A stretch of DNA of 52,694 nucleotides from Saprospiraceae bacterium (GTDB lineage: Bacteria; Bacteroidota; Bacteroidia; Chitinophagales; Saprospiraceae). The DNA is taken from the NCBI GenBank assembly GCA_027488135.1, contig JAIYCH010000053.1, forward strand, positions 1-52,694. The letters run 5' to 3'. The position numbers and the translations under genes were made by a program. The notes beneath the pieces are model-generated. The model did no database searches. It was not told where the DNA came from and saw only the letters and a list, made by a program, of their open reading frames with translations. Below are positions 7,305 through 17,025 of the stretch, piece by piece. How positions within the stretch are numbered: position 1 is the stretch's first letter; every line of letters begins with the position of its first letter.

Positions 7305-8657
7305 ATGTCTTCATCAGATTCTTTTGACAAACCTGGCGTAAATCGCCGGGACTTTTTAAAGGATGCCTCTCTTGCTACCGGTGGTCTTATGCTTGCGTCG
7401 CTTCCTTTTGATCTTCGTGCACTATCTGGCCAACCCGCTACCACGTTAAAAATTGCGCTGGTAGGTTGTGGTGGCAGAGGTTCCGGTGCCATTGTTCAGG
7501 CACTTATCGCCGATCCTAATACTAAATTAGTAGCTATGGCTGATGCTTTCAGAGATCGGGTTGATAGTTGCTATAGTTATATTACTTCCAATAAAGTGGA
7601 AGAATCAGAGGGCGCTACCAGTGCCTTAAAAACACAAATTGACGTACCGGAATCTAATAAATTCTCAGGTTTCGATGCCTATAAAAAAGCCATCGATCTG
7701 GCAGATGTCGTTATTCTTACCAGCCCTCCAGGATTTAGACCTGATCATTTAGAATATGCTATCAATAGCAATAAACATATTTTTTGCGAAAAACCACTGG
7801 CTACTGATGCCACAGGTATCCGCAAAGTAATGGGCTTGCTTGAGCTAAGCAAACAGAAAAAGCTGAATGTGGTCGTTGGTCTTCAACGTCATTATGAAAA
7901 AGTTTACCGCGAGATAATGACACGTATCCATGCCGGAGAAATTGGTGATGTTACCAGTGGTCAGGTGTATTGGAACGGTTCAGGTGTATGGGTGAAAGAT
8001 CGTTTGCCAGGTATGACGGAAATGACTTATCAAATGCGTAACTGGTATTATTTTAACTGGCTCTGTGGTGACCATATTGTAGAACAACACATCCATAATA
8101 TTGATGTTTTCAACTGGGCTAAAAAAGATTATCCGGTGAAAGCGCAAGGAATGGGCGGGCGCCAGGTAAGAACTGGAAAAGAATTCGGTGAAATTTATGA
8201 TCACCACTACGTGGAATACACTTATGCCGACGGATCTGTTCTTAACAGTCAGTGCCGTCACATAAAGGGTTGTGCCGATAAAGTTTCCGAACAAATCATT
8301 GGTTCAAAAGGTCGTGCAGAAAGTAATGGTACCATGACCGATCTAAAAGGAAATGTGATTTTTAAACATAATAGAAAAGGAGATCCAAATCCTTATCAAC
8401 AAGAACATGTGGAGCTTTTTGCCTCTATCAGAAAAGGTGAGGTCATTAATGATTTGGAAAATGGAGCTAAATCTACCATGACGGCTATCCTGGGTAGAAT
8501 GGCTACCTACTCCGGTCAGGTTATTTCCTGGGAACAAGCCATTAATTCTAAGGAAAATCTCTTCCCGGAATCATTAGACTGGAATGCCAATCCTAAGTCT
8601 TTACCAGACGCATCAGGTCATTATAAAATAGCGATGCCAGGCGTTTATAAAATTTAA
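7305..8657 (+). CDS. Tat-exported Gfo/Idh/MocA-family oxidoreductase
   Basis: 450 aa. The N-terminus carries a twin-arginine signal (NRRDFLKDASLATGGLMLA), so the folded protein with its NAD(P) cofactor should be exported. The Rossmann nucleotide loop is ALVGCGGRGSGA (about residues 51-62), and HIFCEKPLATD is the EKP motif carrying the catalytic-region Lys. The C-terminal alpha/beta domain includes HIVEQHIHNIDVFNW, with the His residues typical of the family's substrate pocket. Secreted members act on sugars such as glycoside or keto-sugar substrates; the actual substrate is unknown. It follows the SUMF1-like gene by about 80 nt and ends at a strong hairpin. Confidence 0.92.
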   Translation: MSSSDSFDKPGVNRRDFLKDASLATGGLMLASLPFDLRALSGQPATTLKIALVGCGGRGSGAIVQALIADPNTKLVAMADAFRDRVDSCYSYITSNKVEESEGATSALKTQIDVPESNKFSGFDAYKKAIDLADVVILTSPPGFRPDHLEYAINSNKHIFCEKPLATDATGIRKVMGLLELSKQKKLNVVVGLQRHYEKVYREIMTRIHAGEIGDVTSGQVYWNGSGVWVKDRLPGMTEMTYQMRNWYYFNWLCGDHIVEQHIHNIDVFNWAKKDYPVKAQGMGGRQVRTGKEFGEIYDHHYVEYTYADGSVLNSQCRHIKGCADKVSEQIIGSKGRAESNGTMTDLKGNVIFKHNRKGDPNPYQQEHVELFASIRKGEVINDLENGAKSTMTAILGRMATYSGQVISWEQAINSKENLFPESLDWNANPKSLPDASGHYKIAMPGVYKI

Positions 8658-8679
8658 ATTTTTAAGCGCTTCTTTAACC

Positions 8680-8725
8680 CCAAAACCCTCTTATCTCTCT
8701 TTGAGAAAGGGGGTTTTGGTTTTTT
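8680..8725. terminator. Convergent-gene terminator
   Basis: CCAAAACCC (8680-8688) pairs with GGGTTTTGG (8711-8719), followed by six T on the plus strand. It separates the oxidoreductase gene from the convergent apbE-like gene; it looks stronger in the plus direction because the minus-strand side has only a short U-tract. Confidence 0.8.
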
Positions 8726-8727
8726 AC

Positions 8728-9705
8728 CTAATTCCAGTTTGCTTTAAGGAACTTATCGTCACGTTTACATACCACCCTGATACTTTTTCTCCAACGCAGT
8801 ATTTTTCGTACTTCATCAAAATCCATTATGCTAAATGCCGTTCCTAATGCATCGGTAATCAATCCATTGGGACCTTCCACTAAACAGGTTGCACCATTTG
8901 TTAACGGCTTACCCGTTATCGGATTTAACAAATGAGAATATCGTTTTCCCTCCCATTCCAGATATTGTTGGTCATCTCCTGATACAGATTGCGATCTATT
9001 TTCAATATATCGCTTCGCCCCATCTGAAAAAAAGGCAGTATCAGCGATAACAGACCAACCCTTTTTAGAAGAAGGCGCATTACCCACGGTTATCGAACTA
9101 CCCGCTGAAACCATCGCTTTTTTAACACCTTGAATTCTTAGTGTTTTTAATGCCTCATCTACAGCATATCCCTTTCCGATGCCCCCAAAATCGAGTTTAA
9201 CACCCTTTTTTAAGAACTTAAACTGATATTGTTTACTCTTTTTTCTTAGCGCAATATATTGAATACCAGAATAATTCTTGGCCATTATTTGCATCGAATC
9301 AGCTGGAAATTCATTTCGTCGTCGGGCACGTCTCCACAGGTGAGTTAAACTACCCAGAGCCGGGTCAAAATAAAGACCCGTTATTTTGCTCCATTTTATG
9401 CTTTTTTTTAGCACAAATCCCAGATCCTTTGAAACACTTTCCCACTGCAATGGCTGTCTGACGTTTAATTGATATACTTCAGCCTTTTCTTTGTAATCAC
9501 TTAGAATGAGATCAAGAAACTGGATACGGTCAAATACTTTTTCAGCAATTAAAGGAGCTTTTACCTCCTTATTAATATAAAAAGATACATGATATAGGGT
9601 ACCCATGGCCGGCCGGCTAAAAGTATAAAGGCTATCTGACTGACCGTTTAAAAGAAAAACTATGTTAACAAGAACAACAGAAATTATCCATTTATGATTC
9701 CTCAT
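8728..9705 (-). CDS. apbE: FAD:protein FMN transferase, ApbE family (secreted)
   Basis: About 325 aa. ApbE covalently attaches FMN to Thr/Ser of exported flavoproteins (e.g. NqrB/C or RnfG-type subunits), outside the cytoplasm. A short signal peptide (WIISVVLVNIVFLLNGQ) leads to SRPAMGTLYHVSFY, then KLDFGGIGKGYAVDEAL (the FAD-binding GGIGKGYA signature) and ITDALGTAFSIMD (metal-binding Asp/Thr region). I use the ATG at 9705; the frame also has a TTG at 9711 that would overlap the upstream stop. It sits 2 nt after the stop of the T9SS protease, so translation is likely coupled. No flavoprotein target gene is in view. Confidence 0.92.
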   Translation of the reverse strand: MRNHKWIISVVLVNIVFLLNGQSDSLYTFSRPAMGTLYHVSFYINKEVKAPLIAEKVFDRIQFLDLILSDYKEKAEVYQLNVRQPLQWESVSKDLGFVLKKSIKWSKITGLYFDPALGSLTHLWRRARRRNEFPADSMQIMAKNYSGIQYIALRKKSKQYQFKFLKKGVKLDFGGIGKGYAVDEALKTLRIQGVKKAMVSAGSSITVGNAPSSKKGWSVIADTAFFSDGAKRYIENRSQSVSGDDQQYLEWEGKRYSHLLNPITGKPLTNGATCLVEGPNGLITDALGTAFSIMDFDEVRKILRWRKSIRVVCKRDDKFLKANWN

Positions 9706-9707
9706 TT

Positions 9708-12500
9708 TCAATAGTCTTGCTTTACTATCCTTTTTGAAAAACTACCCTGTTTATATAGAACACGAACAATGTACATTCCTGAAGGAAAATGAGCGGTATT
9801 AACAGAAAAATGATTCCGTTCCTCCAGATAAAGTTGCGAAAACAACAATCTACCCTCTATACTATAAACACTAATAGTGACATCCTGTAATTTTTCTGAA
9901 ATATGAATGTTCACTCTGTCATCCACTGGATTAGGTTCCACGGCTATCTGCCATTTGAAGATGGAGCCTAAATCATTCAGATTTAATTTAAATTTCTTTA
10001 TACCACTGGCACTTTCACCACAATCATTTTTAGATTTTACTTGCCAGTAGTATGCTCCTCCTTCCAAATCTTGTGAAAATTTATAGAAATTCAGATTCCT
10101 TTCTCCAGCAAAAATAAGCTCATTAAAGTCTGTATTTTTTGAGACCCTGAGGGAATAGTTATCTGTTAATGAGGTATTTGTCCATGACAGCTGAGGACGT
10201 TCAACCAATAAAACCTCATTATCATCAGGAGAAAGTAACATTGGTTTAGGCGGTAAACCTTTCAGTTGGAAGTTGAAATTAGTTTCCACGCTATTTTTAA
10301 CATCTGAGACTACTATTTTTACGTTATATAAACCAGATTTTAAACTATCCAGCACCGCTGATGCCTTTAAATTTATTACATTGGCCACTGCATCACCGTC
10401 AATAAATTTCCAGGTTGGAACGGGCGGAGAAATGGCATAAGTTATTTTTACCGGACGAATGAAACCACTGCCTATTTTTAGTCCTGCTTTTAAATCTGAG
10501 GGTAGGCAAAGCACATTATTTAAATCAACAATTTGTAAACCCAAATCTAAAGGAGTGAAAAATCTACCAAAGGTATAATCCGGGGATTGCCCGCATTCGT
10601 TTCTGGCTCTGATACGATAAAAGTAGGTTTTATCAAAATCTAATCCTTTAATAACCAACTGAGAATCAAGGGTAACCCATCGTGAAATAAATTGGCTGAA
10701 AAGGGAATCCGACGCAATATCAACCTGATAATCAAAAATACCTGCTAGGTTAAACCAACTCAATGTAGGCTCAACCCCCTGGTCTGACCCTGGATTTTTA
10801 ACGACGACTTTATCGGGTGTTTTATTTAGCACCAGTTGTAGCTCTGTAAATACGGTATCTTCTCCCGAAATACCTCTAATTTTTATTTTACTTTCTGTAG
10901 CGCCAACCATCTGTTTTGATGAAATAAAGAGGGTTGTAGCATTTCCGGGAAGAACCGTTACTGGATTAAAAGAATATGCTATTGCGGCCGTTGAACCTAC
11001 CAGATCAAACGTAATGGGAGCTGAAAAAGCTGAGCCAGTAAATATCTGAATACTGGCACTATTGGGAGTACAAATATTAACTTTATTAACACTTGCAGCC
11101 AATCCTTTTTTACAAAGCACTCCATTTCTACCTGTTATACTTGTTATGCCACGATTTTCAGGATCGAGCCATTCACTTAATCTATTCATGGGGCTACCAC
11201 CGCCAATCCATGAACTATGAAACCAGCCAAAAGCATCAAATGAGTTATTAGAACAACTCGCAGAGCCTCCATGTAATTGCCCTACAATTTGTTGATTTTT
11301 ATTAAATAAAGGACCTCCGGAAGATCCATCTTCTGTGGTCCCCACATCCCATCTGGGAATAATAAGATGATTTCCAAAAGATACTTCAGAAGCTAGTTGT
11401 CCCCACTGACCTCTATATGTTTTTCGATAGGCGATAGAAATTCTTTTTTCCTGCGTATTAGGGTGATGCACACAAACCAGGGTATCCTCAGGTAAAACCG
11501 AGGTGGCATTCCAACCGGCATAATAGGGATTAGCTGCATCGGGAACAGGATCATCCAATTCCAATAAAATAAAATCGGTAGGTGAAAATCCGGCACGAAA
11601 ATAAGCACCCGTATTAAATAATGTTTTTGATCCGTCACCGTTAGCACCATTTGCCTGCGACAATAAAGGTCTGCAAACTGAATGTTGATAATTCCAATAA
11701 ACAACCACTGACGGTGCATTAGAGGAGGTTACATCGCAGTGAAATGCACTTAAAAAATAAGGCTTACAGTCATTTCTCCCATTATTAACCAAGGCACCGG
11801 AACAAAAATTTCGACCATTAATGGTGTACATACCCACCGACCTCATCACTTCCCTATAATTATCTACTAACTTCCAACCCTCTCTTGACCCGCAGGCGAC
11901 ATCGAGGTGACAACTACCCGATAACATAGAAAAAATGCCTTGAAAATCGTGATTCACCTTTTCGACGGTCATTTTTAGCCATTTTTTCTCAACAGTAGGA
12001 AGTGAAACCTCTAAAACCAACTCATCACCGAGAATAGCGGGGGTCCACATTTGACCATGTAATTCATTATCATTATATGTAAACGGGCCCTCTACCTGAT
12101 CCATAGAAAGGTTATAAATCCATAATTTAGCGTTTGGCGGAAGATAAAAATCGGACATTCCCAAATTCAGGGATAATGCTCCTGCAGATTGAATACGCAG
12201 CCTCCATATTTCGTTCAGACCATCTTTAGAGGTCGTCCAATCGCCGTGCGTAGAGGGTTTTAGAGAAGTATTTCTGGTGATAGCAAAAGAAGGATTCAAA
12301 CCCTTTTTACGTTTTTCTAATTCTTCAGCAAGTAATTTTTGATTATCTACTCTTGGAAATCTAATGGGTTTAACGGTTTCAATGGCCAATTTACCTAAAG
12401 GCATGGTTTTTTCAGGTAGTTTTTGAGCTAACAATAAACCACCTGAAAAAACGGCCAAGAAGAGGAAGCCCCATTTTTTAGAAACTAAAAAACAAAGCAT
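9708..12500 (-). CDS. Secreted chymotrypsin-fold serine protease with T9SS sorting domain
   Basis: About 930 aa from the Met at 12500 (MLCFLVSKKWGFLFLAVFSG signal peptide); upstream in-frame starts at 12521 and 12554 would lengthen the overlap with the preceding gene. The protease domain has a full triad: His in CKPYFLSAFHCD, Asp in DFILLELDDP, Ser in DGSSGGPLFN, resembling the lysyl-endopeptidase/Glu-type secreted proteases of Bacteroidota. Many paired Cys support extracellular folding. Two fibronectin-like Ig domains follow, then a C-terminal sorting domain (VEPNPVDDRVNI ... GMYIVRVLY ... RIVKQ) that directs export and surface attachment through T9SS. Cleavage specificity is not readable. 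Lies between the M14 peptidase and apbE. Confidence 0.88.
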   Translation of the reverse strand: MLCFLVSKKWGFLFLAVFSGGLLLAQKLPEKTMPLGKLAIETVKPIRFPRVDNQKLLAEELEKRKKGLNPSFAITRNTSLKPSTHGDWTTSKDGLNEIWRLRIQSAGALSLNLGMSDFYLPPNAKLWIYNLSMDQVEGPFTYNDNELHGQMWTPAILGDELVLEVSLPTVEKKWLKMTVEKVNHDFQGIFSMLSGSCHLDVACGSREGWKLVDNYREVMRSVGMYTINGRNFCSGALVNNGRNDCKPYFLSAFHCDVTSSNAPSVVVYWNYQHSVCRPLLSQANGANGDGSKTLFNTGAYFRAGFSPTDFILLELDDPVPDAANPYYAGWNATSVLPEDTLVCVHHPNTQEKRISIAYRKTYRGQWGQLASEVSFGNHLIIPRWDVGTTEDGSSGGPLFNKNQQIVGQLHGGSASCSNNSFDAFGWFHSSWIGGGSPMNRLSEWLDPENRGITSITGRNGVLCKKGLAASVNKVNICTPNSASIQIFTGSAFSAPITFDLVGSTAAIAYSFNPVTVLPGNATTLFISSKQMVGATESKIKIRGISGEDTVFTELQLVLNKTPDKVVVKNPGSDQGVEPTLSWFNLAGIFDYQVDIASDSLFSQFISRWVTLDSQLVIKGLDFDKTYFYRIRARNECGQSPDYTFGRFFTPLDLGLQIVDLNNVLCLPSDLKAGLKIGSGFIRPVKITYAISPPVPTWKFIDGDAVANVINLKASAVLDSLKSGLYNVKIVVSDVKNSVETNFNFQLKGLPPKPMLLSPDDNEVLLVERPQLSWTNTSLTDNYSLRVSKNTDFNELIFAGERNLNFYKFSQDLEGGAYYWQVKSKNDCGESASGIKKFKLNLNDLGSIFKWQIAVEPNPVDDRVNIHISEKLQDVTISVYSIEGRLLFSQLYLEERNHFSVNTAHFPSGMYIVRVLYKQGSFSKRIVKQDY

Positions 12501-15009
12501 TACTGAATAAAAATTTCCCATTATCCCAGAAATCTCTGAAAAGCAGATTATCAACGTAATAAACCAAACTGCCCTGCCCTAGTGACTCGGCACCTATAAC
12601 CAAAGATTCTTTAAACTTTTCCATAGCCTTATATCCTACGTAGCCACTCGGTTTGAACGACTTATCTGTAATACCTATGTTATAAGTATTTTCACCACTC
12701 AGTTTAAAAGTAGTATTCGTTGTCTTAAGTGAAAAATAGGTATCTGACTGCCCGTAAGCTAAAGGGTGAGAATTATCTAATTTTACTTTAAAGATAGCGC
12801 CTGGTGTGCCTTCACTTAATTCCCTACGATCGTCCCCTGTATAATCAGATAATAATACATTTTTTCCCGTTGATTTGGAAGCATCCTCCTCATTATTATT
12901 TTTCAGTGCAAACCCTGATTTACCGCTAACGAGGGACAAGGCTTCACCCAAAATAATTAATCTTCCCCCTTTTCTAACCCAAGTCGAGAAATTACTTAGC
13001 ATATTATCTGAAAATCGGAAATAACCCTCGGGAACAATGATAACATTATAAGCATCTAAATTATATCTGTCCATTCTTGCAACATCCAAAATAGCCACCG
13101 ACATATTCAATTCCTGTTCTAAATAGAACCAAAGATGGCCCAAATCATTTGCATAAGCCTGTTCACCACCTAAAACAGCTACATTAGGCGTTTTAAGTAA
13201 CTGAAAATTACTGGAACCCAGGTCACTTCCCGCGTTTACAAATCCTGTGGCAATAGAGGTTACTTTTATTTTATTTTCACTGGCCGTAATAGAAATTACA
13301 TCTGATAAATTTGATATTTTAGGATTATCCCCTCTCGTTATCACTAAAGTACCCCGATTATAAGACTGATCTTCAACTAAAAAAGGTTCATTGGCCACTC
13401 TTACCTGAACACCTTTTTTAAGAATCTTAGTTAAAAACACTGCTTGCTCCAGTGATTCCCATTTCACCAAATAGGCATAATTACTTTTTGTATTGAGTGC
13501 AGCGGGATTGTCGAAAACAAAACCTTTCACCTCGGGTTCGATACAGGTTTGAGTGGCAAAACCAGGCAGGCCATAAGCATAAATAAGGGACCATGCCGTG
13601 ATATCGTAAGTATTTGAATCTTGAACCTCCACTTCCGGGTCGAGTAAAATTTGCGCCATCATACCTCTTGGTTGACAGGCATTGATCATCAAATCTCCCG
13701 TTTCTATTTCCAGGGAAGTATTCTTACCTGTTTCATATTGATAAGCCGACACATTCATTTTCTTTGTTGCCGTACCGTAACTGATACCATTTTTATCAAG
13801 CAAAGCACAGAATCTTTTTAACCGATCTGAGACGGCCGATTTTTTTACTACATAGGTTTTATATATCCCGGTAGGATTCTCCGACGATTTTTTAAAGAAA
13901 GCGGCAAATTCCGCATTTAACCTGGCTGCATTGTTTGCGGCCATTTCAACGGTAGAAAGGGCGGTTGTTTTATGGTGGGCTATTCGATCAGACAATCTCA
14001 ACGTATCGCCATTTGGCAAAAGGACAGCTAAACCTGCCCCAATGCCGCCTTGTTCGTAGGTCATTCCAATGGCACCGTTGTAGGTTGGATAAGTATCGCC
14101 ATAACTTGGATAAAGTAAGTCAAAAACCTCTCTGGTAAAATAAAGCCAGCCGTTTGCGTCGAAATACTTAGCGTGATTTTTACCAATTTGAAATTGAAAA
14201 TCCTTTTGCCATTTTGTCACATAACTATGATATGGATTAGCTGCTGGAGCAAAATAATAAGGACTGGAATAGCCTTGCTCGTGAAAATCGGCATGAATTT
14301 GAGGCATCCAACTCAAGTATTGTACGGCGCGCTGCTGCGTTTCCATTTGTGTTTGCCAGGCCCAATCTCTGTTAAGATCAAAATAGTAATGATTTGGTCT
14401 TCCTCTTGGCCAGGGTTCCTGGTGTTCTCTACTTTCTGGTCTGACATCGGGTGTTTTATTAGCCACTTGCTTGTACCAATGAGTATATCTTGAATATCCA
14501 TCCGGATTTAAGCTCGGGTCTAAGATAACCAGGGTATTTTTTAGTTGTTGCTTAATTTTATCATCTGAGGCACTGGCCAATTCAAAAAGAGTAATCATGG
14601 CCGTTTCAGAACAAGATGCTTCATTTCCATGGACACCAAAACTTAACCAGACAATCGAAAGATTGTCCCATTTAGGATCTGTTTTCCCAGAGAGTAATCC
14701 CGCTCTTCTTTGATTGTTAGTTCTGATTTGTTCTAAATTAGCCAGATTTTCAGGTGTTGAAATGAAAGTCAACAATAAGGGTCTATTCTCTGTAGAACGG
14801 CCGTATTCTATCAGTTTTACCTGAGAACTATTGCCAGCCACGTGCTTAACATACTCAACCAGAGATTCATGCGGCGTAAACTCTTCTCCAAATCGATTAG
14901 AAAGGAAATTATATGGCGATTTTAGCTGTGAGAAAAGCGAAGCATTTACCCCTAAAATAATAAGAAAAGAGATAATACACTTCAGCATAAAAGGTCGAAT
15001 AAATGACAT
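12478..15009 (-). CDS. Secreted M14-family zinc carboxypeptidase
   Basis: 843 aa with a signal peptide (start ATG 15009; ATG 14988, MLKCIISFLIILGV, is an alternative). The M14 zinc ligands are seen in SFGVHGNEASCSE (HxxE, about residues 125-130) and IHADFHEQGY (third His), with DLNRDWAWQTQMETQQ around the substrate arginine region. After the peptidase domain (to about residue 370) lies a long C-terminal part including a class-I amidotransferase-like fold (VAVLGGEQAY ... NVIIVPEGYF ... WVRKGGRLIILGEAL). This architecture is common in Bacteroidota surface or periplasmic peptidases. Its 3' end overlaps the next gene by 23 nt, so the two are probably cotranslated as part of a peptide-degradation operon. 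Confidence 0.92.
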   Translation of the reverse strand: MSFIRPFMLKCIISFLIILGVNASLFSQLKSPYNFLSNRFGEEFTPHESLVEYVKHVAGNSSQVKLIEYGRSTENRPLLLTFISTPENLANLEQIRTNNQRRAGLLSGKTDPKWDNLSIVWLSFGVHGNEASCSETAMITLFELASASDDKIKQQLKNTLVILDPSLNPDGYSRYTHWYKQVANKTPDVRPESREHQEPWPRGRPNHYYFDLNRDWAWQTQMETQQRAVQYLSWMPQIHADFHEQGYSSPYYFAPAANPYHSYVTKWQKDFQFQIGKNHAKYFDANGWLYFTREVFDLLYPSYGDTYPTYNGAIGMTYEQGGIGAGLAVLLPNGDTLRLSDRIAHHKTTALSTVEMAANNAARLNAEFAAFFKKSSENPTGIYKTYVVKKSAVSDRLKRFCALLDKNGISYGTATKKMNVSAYQYETGKNTSLEIETGDLMINACQPRGMMAQILLDPEVEVQDSNTYDITAWSLIYAYGLPGFATQTCIEPEVKGFVFDNPAALNTKSNYAYLVKWESLEQAVFLTKILKKGVQVRVANEPFLVEDQSYNRGTLVITRGDNPKISNLSDVISITASENKIKVTSIATGFVNAGSDLGSSNFQLLKTPNVAVLGGEQAYANDLGHLWFYLEQELNMSVAILDVARMDRYNLDAYNVIIVPEGYFRFSDNMLSNFSTWVRKGGRLIILGEALSLVSGKSGFALKNNNEEDASKSTGKNVLLSDYTGDDRRELSEGTPGAIFKVKLDNSHPLAYGQSDTYFSLKTTNTTFKLSGENTYNIGITDKSFKPSGYVGYKAMEKFKESLVIGAESLGQGSLVYYVDNLLFRDFWDNGKFLFSNALFFSF

Positions 15010-15057
15010 AAAAACAGTAATTAGGAAGATGAACGAATAGAACAGACTAAAATAATA

Positions 15058-16014
15058 TTAAAATACGGATTCCGCAATTTTTTTAATGGTGTCCACATCA
15101 CCCATTGTGTAATAATGTAAACAAGGAACTCCTGCTGCCTTAAGTTCCTGACTTTGCGCTACGCACCATTCGATACCCACTTGACGTTTTGCCTCCATCG
15201 TTTTTGCTGAAATAAAAGCTGAAACTAAATCATCTGGAAGATTAATATAAAAATGTCGGGGAATGGAACTGAGTTGATACTGTTTTGTGAGTGGTTTTAA
15301 GCCTGGTACAATAGGAATATGAATGCCCGCATTTCTGCAACTTTCAACGTACTCAAAATATTTTTTATTATCGAAGAACATTTGAGTAACGATATATTCT
15401 GCACCGGCCTCAACCTTCTTTTTTATAAAAGCGAGATCACTTTCCATATTTGGAGCCTCAAAATGTTTTTCCGGATAGCCTGCAATGCCAATACAAAAAT
15501 TTGTTTTTTGTCCATTTTCAATATTTTCATCTAAATATCGACCATGATTCATATCATCTACTTGCTTGACCAAATCGAGCGCGTAGGCATTTCCACCTGG
15601 TTCGGGGACAAATTTAGAGTCAAATTGCAGGGCGTCACCGCGCAAGGCAAGAACATTATTTATTTCGAGGAAATTCAAATCAATGAGCGCATTTTCAGTA
15701 TCCTCCCTGTTAAAGCCACCACAAATGAGGTGTGGAACGGCATCTACATCATATCGATGCATTATGGCAGCACAGATACCCACCGTTCCGGGTCTTTTTC
15801 TTATGGCCGTTTTCTCGTAATAACCCGAATCCTGCTTTTTATAGATATATTCCTCCCTATGATATGTTACATCAATAAAAGGGGGCTTAAACTCCATCAA
15901 CGGATCTAAAAGATTAAAAATATCTTGCATACCACTCCCTTTCAGCGGCGGTAGAACTTCAAAAGAGATCAGCGTATTATTGCCTGCATTTTTTAAATAT
16001 TCAGTTACTTTCAT
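15058..16014 (-). CDS. metF: Methylenetetrahydrofolate reductase
   Basis: 318 aa TIM-barrel flavoprotein that reduces 5,10-methylene-THF to 5-methyl-THF for methionine synthesis. Recognisable pieces are SFEVLPPLKG near the N-terminus, PFIDVTYHREEY, HLICGGFNREDTENAL, the LALRGD segment that binds FAD/folate, AGAEYIVTQMFFD and VPGLKPLTK. The length is close to that of bacterial MetF. The start ATG at 16014 is the only one that preserves the N-terminal strand. No SAM riboswitch-like structure is evident in the 90 nt upstream. A separate transcription unit from the M14 gene 48 nt downstream is possible, but no terminator is seen. Confidence 0.97.
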   Translation of the reverse strand: MKVTEYLKNAGNNTLISFEVLPPLKGSGMQDIFNLLDPLMEFKPPFIDVTYHREEYIYKKQDSGYYEKTAIRKRPGTVGICAAIMHRYDVDAVPHLICGGFNREDTENALIDLNFLEINNVLALRGDALQFDSKFVPEPGGNAYALDLVKQVDDMNHGRYLDENIENGQKTNFCIGIAGYPEKHFEAPNMESDLAFIKKKVEAGAEYIVTQMFFDNKKYFEYVESCRNAGIHIPIVPGLKPLTKQYQLSSIPRHFYINLPDDLVSAFISAKTMEAKRQVGIEWCVAQSQELKAAGVPCLHYYTMGDVDTIKKIAESVF

Positions 16015-16128
16015 ACATATAATTGTCTAATAAAAATGAACGCTAAAACAGAATGAACCATTTAAAGAGGTAAAAGTTAACAACATCTGCAAAGAAAAGT
16101 TAATTTGCGACAAATTTCTTCAAAAATT

Positions 16129-17025
16129 ATGAAAAGGATATTATTTCCCACTACGATTTCGAAAGGTAGAGCCTACCTGACGTTATTCATACTAAGTTTG
16201 ATTTGGGGGACATCCTTCATATTAATCAAAAAAGGACTGAGTGTTTTTCCACCCGAACAGGTTGCCAGCTTGCGTATGGGAATGTCAGGATTAATATTTT
16301 TACCCTTTATGATTTTACAGTTTAAAAAATTTGACTGGAGTAAGGTTCACTTGATTATTTTTGTCGGCTTGGCAAGTAGCACCATACCAGCTTTTTTGTT
16401 TGCCAATGCACAAATGCACATCAGTTCATCCATGGCTGGTATTTTAAATTCACTGACTCCATTATTTACATTATTTCTGGGTATTTTATTTTTCAATTTA
16501 CCTTTTGCCTGGCTCAGAATATTTGGCGTAATATTGGGTCTTGCTGGTGCTTATTTATTGCTTACTCAAGGGTCGATTTTTATACCAGAAGGAGAAATAC
16601 GCTGGGGAATATTAGTGGTTATTGCCGCATTATTATACGGCACAGGAACGAATGTAGTGGGTACAAAACTGAAAGGGATGCCAAGTTTTCAAATTAGTAT
16701 TTACTCCTTTGGGTTAACCGGACTACCCCTATTTGTTTATCTCATTGGATTCACCAATTTCACAGAAATTTTAAGTGTCCAACCGGGCGCTTGGCAAGCG
16801 GTAGGTTATATTTTCTTTTTATCCTTGGTAAGCACTGTATTAGCTTCTGTTATATTTTTCGAACTTATTCAGCAAACCTCTCCCCTTTTTGGATCTATGG
16901 TCGCTTATATGATGCCATTAGTGGCTATGATGTGGGGATTTTTAGACGGAGAAATAATGGGTTGGTGGAATTTTGCTGGAATGTTTTTGATTTTATTCGG
17001 CGTTTATTTAAGTCGGAGTAGGTAA
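16129..17025 (+). CDS. EamA/DMT-superfamily permease
   Basis: 298 aa integral membrane protein with about ten hydrophobic segments in two repeated EamA halves (each starts like LTLFILSLIWGTSFILIKKG and ILVVIAALLYGTGTNVVG). Members export or import small metabolites and amino acids; the substrate cannot be predicted. I use the ATG at 16129; the longer frame begins with a TTG at 16105. Its stop overlaps the convergent fur-like gene by 18 nt, so the two 3' ends interfere or share termination. Confidence 0.88.
   Translation: MKRILFPTTISKGRAYLTLFILSLIWGTSFILIKKGLSVFPPEQVASLRMGMSGLIFLPFMILQFKKFDWSKVHLIIFVGLASSTIPAFLFANAQMHISSSMAGILNSLTPLFTLFLGILFFNLPFAWLRIFGVILGLAGAYLLLTQGSIFIPEGEIRWGILVVIAALLYGTGTNVVGTKLKGMPSFQISIYSFGLTGLPLFVYLIGFTNFTEILSVQPGAWQAVGYIFFLSLVSTVLASVIFFELIQQTSPLFGSMVAYMMPLVAMMWGFLDGEIMGWWNFAGMFLILFGVYLSRSR

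Noticed and set aside
16015-16104. Search for a SAM riboswitch before metF
   Set aside because: The leader is short and AT-rich with no conserved helices that I can recognise.
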